Shown: one piece after another, positions 39,634 to 47,165 of the stretch
Numbering within the stretch: position 1 is the stretch's first letter
How the letters are laid out: each line of letters opens with the position of its first letter
Assembly (NCBI RefSeq): GCF_001006805.1
Contig: NZ_LN811350.1
Coordinates: forward strand, 1,069,800 to 1,117,146
Length of the DNA stretch: 47,347 nucleotides
Origin: Microvirga massiliensis
GTDB lineage: Bacteria > Pseudomonadota > Alphaproteobacteria > Rhizobiales > Beijerinckiaceae
Direction: 5' to 3'
Program-made: the position numbers and the translations under genes
Notes under the pieces: model-generated
What the model was told of the DNA's origin: nothing
Database searches by the model: none
What the model saw: the letters and a program-made list of their open reading frames with translations, nothing else

Positions 39634-39662
39634 CTTATGGCGGAACGCCTGTGCGAAGTCAA
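39634..39662 (-). promoter_or_regulatory. Housekeeping sigma-70-type promoter of the rpmH operon
   Basis: On the minus strand TTGACT (39662-39657) and CATAAG (39639-39634) are separated by exactly 17 nt. Transcription would start near 39627, giving an rpmH leader of about 112 nt. The 346-nt gap 39515-39860 shows no other clear element; the TVP38 promoter must also lie in it. Confidence 0.7.
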
Positions 39663-39860
39663 TGTGCGCGCGGACGCACAGGCAATCTTTGGCGCCACCT
39701 TTGGCGTCACGGAGCCCAGGCGCGATCACGCACTCGCGGCCCGGACCGCCATGCGCTTGTGCCTTGCAGGAATACGCGATGTTTCTCGCTCTCACGAGGC
39801 CGTGACGGGTGCTGTGTCGTGGCTGCCGCCGCGCTACTCTCCGGTCGCACGGAGGATGAT

Positions 39861-40676
39861 GTGAGCGAAGGAGAGGCCGGGAGCGACGAGTCAGGGCAGC
39901 GGCGGATCCTCCTGCGTATTCTGCCGGCTCTCGTCCTCGTGCTCGGATTCGTTGCGTTCTTCGCAAGCGGTGCCCATCGCTATCTCAGCCTCGCGGCGAT
40001 CGTGGAGCACCGGGACCGTCTCCGGGGCCTCGTCGCGTCCCACGGACTGAGTACGATCCTCGTCTATATGTCGGTCTACGTGACGGCGGTCGCCCTCTCG
40101 GTCCCTGGCGCCGTCTTCCTGACGATCCTCGGAGGCTTCCTGTTCGGCTGGCTCCTCGGCGGAGCGCTCGCCTCCTTGTCCGCCACGCTCGGCGCGACGG
40201 CCCTGTTCCTGATCGCCCGCACCTCGATTGGTGATGCGCTGCTGAGGCGCGCGGGCCCGCGCGTGCAGGCGCTCGCAGCCGGGTTCCGAGAAGATGCCCT
40301 GTCGTATCTCCTGTTCCTTCGCCTTCTGCCGATCGTTCCGTTCTGGATCACGAATCTCGCCAGCGCGTTCTTCGGCGTGCCGCTGAGAATCTATGTTCTC
40401 GCGACGCAGATCGGCCTGATTCCCGCAACCTTTGCTTTTGCCATTGCGGGCTCCGGGCTCGACAGTGTGATCGCCGCGCATCGCGAGGCCAGAGATTCAT
40501 GCCTCGCCGCGGCCCGTGCCGATTGCGAAATTGGTCTCAGCGTGGAGAGCCTGCTCACCCCGGAGATCGTCATCTCTCTGGTCGTCCTCAGCTTCCTCGC
40601 TCTCGCCCCGGTTCTGGCGAAGCGTCTCGCACGGAGATTCGGCTCTTCGGAAGCGCGTCGCGCCTCAGGCGGCTGA
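39861..40676 (+). CDS. TVP38/TMEM64 (DedA-like, VTT domain) membrane protein
   Basis: 271 residues with a first helix (about 16-36) and the VTT-domain helices, including VPGAVFLTILGGFLFGWLLG and LRLLPIVPFWITNLASAFF, and a last helix near residue 245. Family members act as lipid scramblases or membrane-homeostasis proteins. The GTG start at 39861 has GGAGG 5 nt before it. The flavoprotein gene follows after 90 nt; TVP38 and a MerA-like reductase are frequently neighbours in bacteria. Confidence 0.9.
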   Translation: MSEGEAGSDESGQRRILLRILPALVLVLGFVAFFASGAHRYLSLAAIVEHRDRLRGLVASHGLSTILVYMSVYVTAVALSVPGAVFLTILGGFLFGWLLGGALASLSATLGATALFLIARTSIGDALLRRAGPRVQALAAGFREDALSYLLFLRLLPIVPFWITNLASAFFGVPLRIYVLATQIGLIPATFAFAIAGSGLDSVIAAHREARDSCLAAARADCEIGLSVESLLTPEIVISLVVLSFLALAPVLAKRLARRFGSSEARRASGG

Positions 40677-40766
40677 AAGGCGGCTCATGGGGTTGTCGAT
40701 GCATCCGCCCGGCCGAATTGACCGAGCCGAAACAAAGCTGGTTTCCTCATCAAGGAGGCATGCAGC

Positions 40767-42212
40767 GTGAGCGAGGTTCTGCAGCCGGATTTGTGCGTGA
40801 TCGGGGCAGGCTCGGCCGGCCTGTCAGTTGCGGCCATCGCGGCCTCGTTCGGGGTGCCGGTGGTGCTGATCGAGCGGGCGCGCATGGGCGGCGAGTGCCT
40901 GAACACGGGCTGTGTTCCCTCGAAGGCGCTGATCGCGGCGGGCGAGCGCCGCCACGCCGCGGAGGCTGCCGCGGCCTTCGGCGCGTTGCCGCCCCTCCTG
41001 CTCCCCTCGGCCGATTTCTCCCACGTGCGCGACCATATCAGGAGCGTCATCGCGGCAATCGCGCTGAATGATTCGCAGGAGCGTTACACGGCCATGGGCG
41101 TGATGGTGCTGCGCGACAGCGCCCGCTTCACGGATGCGCAGACGGTTGAGGCCGGATCGCGCACGATCCGCGCCAGGCGCTTCGTCATTGCGACGGGCTC
41201 GCAGCCTGCCGTCCCCCGGATCCCAGGACTCGAGGCTGTCCCCTATCTCACGAACGAGACCATCTTTGACGTCGCAGAGCGGCCCGCCCGCCTCGTCGTG
41301 ATCGGCGGTGGGCCGGTCGGCGTCGAGATCGCCCAGGCCTTTCACCGGCTCGGGACGCCGGTGATCATCGTCGAAGCCGAGCCCCGTCTGCTCCCGCGGG
41401 ACGACCCGGAACTGGCCGGAGTAGTGGAACGGACCCTCATGCGCGAGGGGATCAGCCTGCGCCTCGGCATGGCGATCGAGCGCGCCGAGATGCGCAACGG
41501 CAATGTCGCACTGATTCTGAGCCGGGACGGACGCGAAGAGAGCCTCGAGGGGAGCCACCTTCTCGTCGCGACCGGACGCCGGTCGGTCGTCGATGATCTC
41601 GGACTCGAGGCGGCCGGGATCCTCCACGACCGGACGGGCATCACTGTCGATCGGGGGCTGCGGACCACGAATCGCCGGGTCTATGCGATCGGCGATGTCG
41701 CGGGAGGGCTTGCCGCCGCCTTCCGCTTCACGCATGCCGCCAGCCACCAGGCCGGCCTCGTGATCAGGAACGCCCTGTTCCGCCTTCCCGTACGCGTCGA
41801 CGATGCGCCGATGCCGCGGGTCACCTACACGGATCCGGAACTCGCCAGCGTGGGGTTGTCCGAAGAGGATGTCCGGGCGAAACGGCGATCCTTCCGGATC
41901 CTGCGCTGGACCTTCGCGGAGAACGACCGGGCCCAGGCTGAGCGTGAGACCGCCGGGCTCGTGAAGGCGATCGTCACCCCGCGGGGGCGGATTCTCGGCT
42001 GCGGCATTGCCGGTGCGCGGGCGGGCGAGCTCATCACTCCCTGGACGCTCGCGATCGCCAAGGGGCTCAAGGTGCAGGATCTCGCCGCGCTCGTCGTTCC
42101 CTATCCGACCTTCTCGGAAGTCACGAAGCGGGCGGCCGTCGAGTTCATCCGGCCGGCCGCCCAGAGCGCCTGGGCGCGGCGCGCGATCAACCTGGTGCGA
42201 CGCCTTGGCTGA
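40767..42212 (+). CDS. FAD-dependent pyridine nucleotide-disulfide oxidoreductase (MerA/Lpd-like)
   Basis: 481 residues, class-I flavin disulfide reductase: FAD motif VIGAGSAGLS, redox pair GGECLNTGCVPSK (C44, C49), NAD(P) motif VIGGGPVGVE, second FAD motif VYAIGDVAGG, and a dimerisation domain ending VVPYPTFSE. The His of the usual His-Glu pair (HPT..E in Lpd) is Tyr, as in mercuric reductases, but no N-terminal metal-binding domain or C-terminal Cys pair is present. So it is probably neither true Lpd nor full MerA; substrate unknown. It overlaps or abuts the next gene. Confidence 0.9.
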   Translation: MSEVLQPDLCVIGAGSAGLSVAAIAASFGVPVVLIERARMGGECLNTGCVPSKALIAAGERRHAAEAAAAFGALPPLLLPSADFSHVRDHIRSVIAAIALNDSQERYTAMGVMVLRDSARFTDAQTVEAGSRTIRARRFVIATGSQPAVPRIPGLEAVPYLTNETIFDVAERPARLVVIGGGPVGVEIAQAFHRLGTPVIIVEAEPRLLPRDDPELAGVVERTLMREGISLRLGMAIERAEMRNGNVALILSRDGREESLEGSHLLVATGRRSVVDDLGLEAAGILHDRTGITVDRGLRTTNRRVYAIGDVAGGLAAAFRFTHAASHQAGLVIRNALFRLPVRVDDAPMPRVTYTDPELASVGLSEEDVRAKRRSFRILRWTFAENDRAQAERETAGLVKAIVTPRGRILGCGIAGARAGELITPWTLAIAKGLKVQDLAALVVPYPTFSEVTKRAAVEFIRPAAQSAWARRAINLVRRLG

Positions 42213-43725
42213 TCCTCCCGCGACCGGGGCACCCGATGGTTTTCAGCGGCAGCTGGCGGCGCGGCTCGGGCTTTCCGGCCGCATCCTGTTGCTCACGATC
42301 CTGTTCGTGATGATCGCGGAGGTCCTGATCTATGTGCCGTCCGTCGCGAATTTTCGCTTCAACTGGCTGAACGATCGCGTGGCCGCAGCGCAGATCGCGG
42401 CCGTCGTTCTCGATGCGGCCCCCGAGGAGCGGATCTCCGAGGAACTCGAGGATCGCCTGCTCAACGGCGTCGGCGCGGAAGCGATCGCGGTGCGGTCCGG
42501 CGGAGCCCGTCGCCTCCTGGCGCGGGCCGAGAAGCCTCCGATGGTCGCCAAGACCATCGATCTCAGGGAGAGTCGCTGGTGGACCCTGATCGAGGATGCC
42601 TTTTCCGTTCTCCTCTTTCCCGCCGACGAGCCGATTCGCATCGTCGGCCATGGAATGGGCGTCGATTTCGTCGAGATCATCATCGACCAGCGTCCGCTCC
42701 GAATCGCGATGCTGGACTTCTCCCGCAACATCCTCCTGCTGTCGCTGCTCATCTCCGGGATTACAGCGAGCCTCGTCTACCTGGCGCTGCAATGGGTGAT
42801 CGTGCGGCCGGTGCGACGGCTCACCGGCAACATCGCGGCTTTCGCAAGCGATCCGGAGAATGCGGCGCGCATCATCCGGCCGAGCGCCCGGGCCGACGAG
42901 ATCGGCGTCGCCGAGCAGGCGCTGGCCGGGATGGAAACGGTCCTCGCGGACGAGCTTCGGCAGAAGCGGCGGCTTGCGGAACTCGGGCTCGCGGTCAGCA
43001 AGATCAATCACGAGCTCAGGAATATGCTGAGCGTGGCGCAGCTTCTGACGGACCGCCTCGAAGGCGACCGCGGCCGCGCCGCTGCCCAGAGGGTCGCGCC
43101 ACGCCTCGTTGCGACGCTCGACCGGGCCATCCGCTTCTGCGAGGCAACGCTGGCCTACGGCAGAGCAGTGGAACCGCTGCCGCAGCGCCGTCGGGTCAAG
43201 CTCGCGCCGCTCGCGCGCGACCTCGAGGATCTGCCTGCCTTGGCGCCAGGCGCCGGAATTGCCGTGGAGCTCGCGATCCCGGAGGACCTGGTGATCGACG
43301 CCGACCCGGACCAGATCTCGCGCGTCCTCCTGAATCTCGGTCGCAATGCCATCCAGGCCCTCAGCCAGGCCGGCGCCACGGACGGGCCGCCTCGCCTGCG
43401 GGTTTCGGCAGAGCGGAGCGGGAGCGTCGTCACCGTCACGGTCGAGGACAACGGCCCCGGCGTGCCGGAGCGCGCCCGCGCGAATCTCTTCACGGCCATC
43501 AGGGGTGCATCACGAAACGGCGGCGCCGGCCTGGGACTGGCGATCACGGCCGAGCTCGTGCGCCTGCATGGCGGCACGATCGCTCTCGAGGACACGCCCG
43601 TCGGGGCCCGCTTCGTCTTCACGATCCCGGACAGCACTTCGGGAGTCGGGCGTGTGGACGAGGCCGGCGCAAAGGACACTGCAAAGGTCGAGAGGGGTGT
43701 TGCCAAGGACCCGGGAACACGCTAG
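42205..43725 (+). CDS. Sensor histidine kinase, orphan
   Basis: About 506 residues: TM1 (25-44), a periplasmic sensor of about 130 residues, TM2 (175-200), HAMP (201-250), the H box SKINHELRNML (His269), N box LLNLGRNAIQAL, G1 VEDNGPGVP and G2 GAGLGLAI. The start is a TTG at 42205 overlapping the previous stop by 8 nt; no ATG fits before TM1, so the start is uncertain. No response regulator is adjacent; co-translation with the flavoprotein suggests it senses membrane or redox stress. A tRNA gene follows. Confidence 0.9.
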   Translation: MADPPATGAPDGFQRQLAARLGLSGRILLLTILFVMIAEVLIYVPSVANFRFNWLNDRVAAAQIAAVVLDAAPEERISEELEDRLLNGVGAEAIAVRSGGARRLLARAEKPPMVAKTIDLRESRWWTLIEDAFSVLLFPADEPIRIVGHGMGVDFVEIIIDQRPLRIAMLDFSRNILLLSLLISGITASLVYLALQWVIVRPVRRLTGNIAAFASDPENAARIIRPSARADEIGVAEQALAGMETVLADELRQKRRLAELGLAVSKINHELRNMLSVAQLLTDRLEGDRGRAAAQRVAPRLVATLDRAIRFCEATLAYGRAVEPLPQRRRVKLAPLARDLEDLPALAPGAGIAVELAIPEDLVIDADPDQISRVLLNLGRNAIQALSQAGATDGPPRLRVSAERSGSVVTVTVEDNGPGVPERARANLFTAIRGASRNGGAGLGLAITAELVRLHGGTIALEDTPVGARFVFTIPDSTSGVGRVDEAGAKDTAKVERGVAKDPGTR

Positions 43726-43772
43726 ACCGCCCGCCTCCGGCCAACATGCCCTCCCGGGCATCCCGCCGATCA

Positions 43773-43849
43773 GCGCCCGTAGCTCAGCTGGATAGAGCAC
43801 CAGACTACGAATCTGGGGGTCAGAGGTTCGAATCCTTTCGGGCGCGCCA
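43773..43849 (+). tRNA. tRNA-Arg (ACG)
   Basis: 77 nt including an encoded CCA. The acceptor GCGCCCG pairs with CGGGCGC; the D arm is GCTCAGCTGGATAGAGC, the anticodon stem CCAGA/TCTGG encloses CTACGAA (anticodon ACG, read as ICG), and the T loop is GGTTCGAATCC. It marks the left edge of the gene-poor accessory zone. Confidence 0.97.
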
Positions 43850-43886
43850 TTGTTTCCGCAACATTTTTTCGCTTAGAGCGCCGTGC

Positions 43887-43930
43887 GCTGCTTCCCAGAA
43901 ATCGCGATTGGGAAGCACATGGGAAGCAGC
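43887..43930. repeat. Inverted and direct repeats just 3' of tRNA-Arg
   Basis: gctgcttccca (43887-43897) and its exact complement tgggaagcagc (43920-43930) flank another direct copy of tgggaagca (43909-43917). Repeats 40-80 nt beyond a tRNA 3' end are what integrase arm sites look like, though no integrase gene is in the window. They could also be a tRNA transcript terminator without a T-run. Confidence 0.4.
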
Positions 43931-44082
43931 ACAGCAGGAATGACTGCCGGCAGCGCCATGCTCGCCGGCCTTTAGGCCCAAGAAGCGACTCTCCGCCAAC
44001 TGTCTCCGAGCTGATCCCTCAGTTGGCTAATGCCCTGGACAGGCTAGGGAGTGCCATTCTGAACCGCCGGCAGACGGCTTGA
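43919..44082 (+). pseudogene. Remnant of a small gene, frame broken
   Basis: An ATG at 43919 opens a short frame (MGSSTAGMTAGSAMLAGL) ending at 43975. A second frame continues to a stop at 44080-44082 with a protein-like tail, TVSELIPQLANALDRLGSA. Joined, they look like one decayed gene of about 55 residues. No family was recognised; the call rests on the two protein-like segments. Confidence 0.3.
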
Positions 44083-44152
44083 CCGAGGCGAAGGCTGCCG
44101 ATCGGCAGGGTCCGCCTCGCGCAGCACCAAGACGCGATTCGCGGCGGGCTGA

Positions 44153-44388
44153 ATAATCGGAACGCAGCCGACGGACGGCGATCGCACCGACGCCATCCTC
44201 GCAATAGCGGAGATCGAGAAGGCCCGTAAGGCGCTCAACGACGCCTGCCACGGCATTAACGGGCTTGGGATCTTCAATGGCCCTACAACCGCAGAGCCCT
44301 TGCGGCCGCCCGTGAGGCGATCGAGCGGGCCGAGAAGATCATGCAGGAAACCACTTGGCCGACAGACGAGGATTACGACGTTGCCTGA
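44153..44388 (+). pseudogene. Frameshifted small gene (…DEDYDVA C terminus)
   Basis: From 44153 the frame reads a helical AILAIAEIEKARKALNDACH, GINGLGIFNG, and breaks at about 44281. One nucleotide back, the frame continues PYNRRALAAAREAIERAEKI and ends TTWPTDEDYDVA. The two halves fit as one protein of about 78 residues with a -1 shift and no start codon. A second ORF nearby ends in EDYDTA. Probably a decayed mobile-element gene. Confidence 0.5.
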
Positions 44389-44447
44389 TCCGCTTGCGCC
44401 GCAGTCGCCGCCGCGCCTATGACGAGACTGGCGCCGAGATCCCGCCG

Positions 44448-44714
44448 ATGACGCTGGGCTCCATGCGCGCGCACGGCATCCGCGTGATCGATGCGTTCTG
44501 CGAGGCGGCCGGCTGCGGGCATGCCGCGACGCTCACCGTAGACGAGCTGCCCGACGCGCTACCGGTCCCCGACGTGAGTCTGAGGCTGCGCTGCTCGAAG
44601 TGCGGCAGCCGTTCGATCCACACCCGGCCGAACTGGACCGAGATGCGGGCGGCCGGCATGAGGCGGGATAATGAGGTGCGGAACAAACCGGGAGTGTTGT
44701 CACAATCGGTCTAA
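44448..44714 (+). CDS. Small zinc-ribbon-like protein, mobile-region type
   Basis: About 88 residues from the ATG at 44448. Cysteines C18, C23 (AFCEAAGCGH), C49 and C52 (RCSKCGS) make a C-x4-C-x25-C-x2-C zinc-ribbon pattern, and the core LPDALPVPDVSLRLRCSKCG with TRPNW belongs to a small family I recall as frequent in rhizobial accessory DNA. In-frame sequence upstream (YDETGAEIPP) also looks conserved, so the true start may be a TTG near 44355, within the frameshifted neighbour. The function is unknown. Confidence 0.6.
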   Translation: MTLGSMRAHGIRVIDAFCEAAGCGHAATLTVDELPDALPVPDVSLRLRCSKCGSRSIHTRPNWTEMRAAGMRRDNEVRNKPGVLSQSV

Positions 44715-44728
44715 AACGTCCCGAACGG

Positions 44729-44753
44729 TCAAGAACATCGGGGCAACAGACAG
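44729..44753 (+). repeat. Dispersed 26-nt repeat, copy 1
   Basis: tcaagaacatcggggcaac and the following agacag match the units at 45749-45803 at about 20 of 25 positions. A second shared block, tgtcacaatc/tgtcacgatc, lies 20-30 nt upstream of both, so the repeated stretch is longer than the core. Confidence 0.55.
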
Positions 44754-44877
44754 GGCGCGTGGCCGGGCGGCTAGACCGTCTGGCCACGCCGCCCGGCGCG
44801 TCGTCGCGGCCTACGAGGAGCTGCTGCGGCGGGCGCGCGGCTGGAGGCTGGCGCCGGAGGATTACGACACCGCGTGA
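44740..44877 (+). pseudogene. Short ORF remnant ending EDYDTA
   Basis: The last 30 codons read HAARRVVAAYEELLRRARGW, RLAPEDYDTA, helical and protein-like, with the same C-terminal signature as the frameshifted gene at 44153. No start codon with a ribosome site is seen; an ATG at 44671 lies in the previous gene and its first 30 codons look random. Confidence 0.4.
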
Positions 44878-45003
44878 GGCCACATGATTTGCAGAAGACG
44901 CTTCACGGAACCCAAGTTCAGGCGAGGCGGGGGCATGCCGAACAAGAACCCGCCCGGCCTGAAGTGACCGAGCGGGGGCAGAGGTCACGGCCCGTCGAGA
45001 TCG

Positions 45004-45029
45004 GCAGCCTCACAGGCCGTGGAGGCTGC
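45004..45029 (-). other. Stem-loop at the 3' end of the small Tat-signal gene
   Basis: gcagcctc (45004-45011) and gaggctgc (45022-45029) form an 8-bp stem with a 10-nt loop, touching the stop of the 77-residue gene. No T-run follows. It may stabilise or end that transcript. Confidence 0.45.
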
Positions 45030-45262
45030 TAGTGCCGACCCCGAGGACCCGTATGGATGTGGTTCTTATCTCCATATCCGTTGCCGGGTTTGGAGCCCGA
45101 TGCCGCGATGGCCTCGGAGGTCAGCGACGTGGACAGCAGCATGGTGACGGCGGGCGGCACCGTCGCGGCAAACTTTCCACACCGCTTCAGGAACTCACGC
45201 CGATCATCGTCGCTGGACGACACCTGATCGGGTGTCGGGAGGGGAGTCGGTTCACGTTCCAT
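45029..45262 (-). CDS. Small Tat-signal-like protein with GNGYGDKNH tail
   Basis: 77 residues. A charged N terminus leads into RREFLKRCGKFAATVPP (21-37), a Tat-like twin-arginine start, then a hydrophobic stretch to AIAASG, then a short polar tail GSKPGNGYGDKNHIHTGPRG. If cleaved after AIAA, the mature peptide is only about 23 residues. The start at 45262 has an AAGGAGAG ribosome site 7 nt upstream, strong support that it is expressed. The tail, with its H-x-H, resembles small hypothetical proteins of Methylobacterium/Bradyrhizobium that I recall; function unknown. Confidence 0.75.
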   Translation of the reverse strand: MEREPTPLPTPDQVSSSDDDRREFLKRCGKFAATVPPAVTMLLSTSLTSEAIAASGSKPGNGYGDKNHIHTGPRGRH

Positions 45263-45520
45263 AGGGACTCTCCTTGGGTGCGAAGGGCCAAGCCCATCCG
45301 CCCCAGGCCACAGTAGCCGGTTCCCGAGTAGAAGCAGAGGGACCCGAAGTAGTAACACCCGGCAGCACATCGATCGGCCATCCGCTTGGAATAGAGAGAG
45401 TTTAGAAGCGGACCTGGGTGAGATTTGCACCGTTTGCGGAAGCCCTGTTTCCGGAACGAGGAGGGGCATCAGGCTATTATACAGGAGTGCCACTCGTATT
45501 CTGGTTCCGGGTCACCAGCG

Positions 45521-45832
45521 ATGGTAGCCATTTATGCGCTCATAGCTCTTGTCGTGGCAATGATCACCTCCGCCCTCACGGGGTTGCTGGGCACTCAAGA
45601 CGCTCTGTCCGTTTTGCTCTGGGGAATCGCTGGTGCAAACGTGGCGATCCTATCGCTCGCCATGTGCATGTTGTGCTCAGTGGATGCGGACAGCCCTGAC
45701 GGACTTCAGCGCACGCGCGGAACAAGCCCGGATCGCTGTCACGATCTGTCGAGAACGCTGGCGCAAAAGGTCGAAGGTCGAGAACATCGGCGCAACAGGT
45801 CAAGAGTGACGCCTGGCGTTCCGCGCGCGTGA
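45521..45832 (+). CDS. Small membrane protein, unknown
   Basis: Up to 103 residues from the ATG at 45521. Two hydrophobic segments (MVAIYALIALVVAMITSALT and LLWGIAGANVAILSLAMCML) form a hairpin. The C-terminal 50 residues run through the tandem repeat at 45749-45803, so the natural end may have been replaced. No clear ribosome site. It is divergent from the 77-residue gene across 258 nt that hold no recognised promoter. Confidence 0.45.
   Translation: MVAIYALIALVVAMITSALTGLLGTQDALSVLLWGIAGANVAILSLAMCMLCSVDADSPDGLQRTRGTSPDRCHDLSRTLAQKVEGREHRRNRSRVTPGVPRA
45749..45803 (+). repeat. Dispersed 26-nt repeat, two tandem units
   Basis: tcgagaacgctggcgcaaaa and the following ggtcga (45749-45774), then tcgagaacatcggcgcaaca and ggtcaa (45778-45803), are two units with a 29-nt period and 21 of 26 identities. 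A third diverged unit is at 44729. They occur only in the accessory zone in this window. Confidence 0.65.
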
Positions 45833-46322
45833 AGCGCCGCTCTGCTCACGCTATGGCCCGCCACATCGCGAATTGTTTCCATCGTGGAAGAAAATCGGAG
45901 CGGGAGCGCAGTGCCTCCGTGCTTCCTTCGTGTTGGCGAGTCGCAACTCACTGCGCCGCCTCATGCATTGGGAGGCGCATGCGGCGGGATGTCAACGAAG
46001 GGGCGTTGATCCGATGTGAGAGGCCGCCGAAAGCCTCGCATTGTAGCCGCCCACGATCTCGAAGCCGGCCACCTTGGAAGCCAAACGGCCAATGTTTACA
46101 AACAAAAGTTGACCCCCTTCATGCTTTTGCGGGAGGGGGCTGCCAAAATTGCTACAAGTCTTCACGCATGTGATATTTCGCAGCTTCTTACAACAGCATA
46201 GTTACGCCATAGTTTTCGCCCTCGATAGCGAGACTAGTTCCTAGTAGATGGACTCTAAATACTGAACCGAGTTCACATCTTACCTCTTGGCGGGCAACCT
46301 CACTCCTCAGGGAGGATTCTCG
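45833..46322. other. Gene-free, locally AT-rich stretch before the Hint gene
   Basis: 490 nt. An ORF at 45829-46173 has no protein-like features. From about 46085 to 46290 the base composition falls well below the GC-rich background. It contains a ccccc/ggggg hairpin (about 46110-46137), the short palindrome actagttcctagt (about 46231) and, at the end, the GGGAGG ribosome site of the Hint gene. It probably carries that gene's promoter. Confidence 0.5.
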
Positions 46323-47165
46323 ATGTCCCAAGCTCCAGAACGGTATCGGTCCGCGAACCAAGCACGGCGTCATTTCCTGGGCATCGCAGCCGCCACGAGC
46401 GCCAGGGCTGCCGCGATAGGCACTCTGGCCATGACAGCCCTTTCGTCATCCGCACATGCTGCCCAGCGCAGCGGCGATCAGGGCGATCAGAACGATCAGG
46501 GTGATCAGGGCGGCGGCCGCCCACATTGCTATCTCCGCGGCACCGCCATCCTGACCCCGACCGGCGAGGTTCGGATCGAGGATCTCCGGATCGGCGATCT
46601 CGTCGAGACGGTGCGCGGCGAGGCCATGCCGATCAAATGGATCGGCCGCCATGTCTTCCGAAAGAGCGGCTCCTCCTGGAGCAAGAGCGTGATGCCGATC
46701 CGCGTCTCGCGCCATGCGCTCGACGCGCGCACGCCTCAGGCGGATCTCTACCTCTCCCCCGAGCACGCCCTGTTCATCGACGGCGTCCTCATGCCCGTGC
46801 GGGAACTCGTGAACGGGATCTCGATCGTGCCTGCGCTGCCCGAGGGCACAGAGGTCATTGAGTATTTCCAGATCCTGCTCGACAGCCATGAGGTGATTCT
46901 GGCCGAGGGGGCCCCGACCGAGACCTATCTCCTGCGCGGGCGCGATTACGAGAGCTTCACGAACTTCATCGAATACGAGCGGCTCTACGGGCATGAACCG
47001 CGTCCCGCGCTGACGCCTTTCGCGCCGCTGGTGAGCTACAATGGCGGCCGGGCGCACCTGAAGGCGCTGCTGCTCCTTGGAATATCTCCCTTCGTCCAGG
47101 TTCGTGACCCTGTCGGAAGTGCATACGAGAGACTCGCCACACGGGCAGAGGAACTCGTCAGCTAG
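46323..47165 (+). CDS. Tat-exported Hint-domain (Hint_2) protein
   Basis: 280 residues. A twin-arginine signal (R15-R16 in ARRHFLGIAA) runs to about residue 47 (SSSAHAAQ). A GDQ/NDQ repeat linker (51-63) follows, and then a Hedgehog/intein-type Hint domain starts at Cys69 (CYLRGTAILTPTGEVRIEDL), with LSPEHALFIDGVLMPVRELV and ILLDSHEVILAEGAPTETYL. About 70 residues follow. The N-terminal Cys needed for an N-S acyl shift is present, but no His-Asn splice end is seen, so cleavage or linkage rather than splicing is possible. GGGAGG lies before 46323. Confidence 0.85.
   Translation: MSQAPERYRSANQARRHFLGIAAATSARAAAIGTLAMTALSSSAHAAQRSGDQGDQNDQGDQGGGRPHCYLRGTAILTPTGEVRIEDLRIGDLVETVRGEAMPIKWIGRHVFRKSGSSWSKSVMPIRVSRHALDARTPQADLYLSPEHALFIDGVLMPVRELVNGISIVPALPEGTEVIEYFQILLDSHEVILAEGAPTETYLLRGRDYESFTNFIEYERLYGHEPRPALTPFAPLVSYNGGRAHLKALLLLGISPFVQVRDPVGSAYERLATRAEELVS

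Noticed and set aside
39637..39864. 75-codon plus-strand ORF whose stop overlaps the TVP38 start as GTGA
   Set aside because: Its start lies in the -10 region of the rpmH promoter, the peptide has no recognisable feature, and the GGAGG site near its end serves the TVP38 gene. The overlap is probably chance.
40767..42212. Mercuric reductase (merA) or dihydrolipoamide dehydrogenase (lpd)
   Set aside because: The catalytic His of Lpd is replaced by Tyr, and the heavy-metal domain and C-terminal Cys pair of MerA are missing; no mer or pdh genes are near.
45829..46173. 114-codon plus-strand ORF in the gene-free stretch
   Set aside because: Ser/Arg/Cys-rich without domains, its start sits at the end of another ORF without a ribosome site, and the second half lies in AT-rich DNA of different composition.
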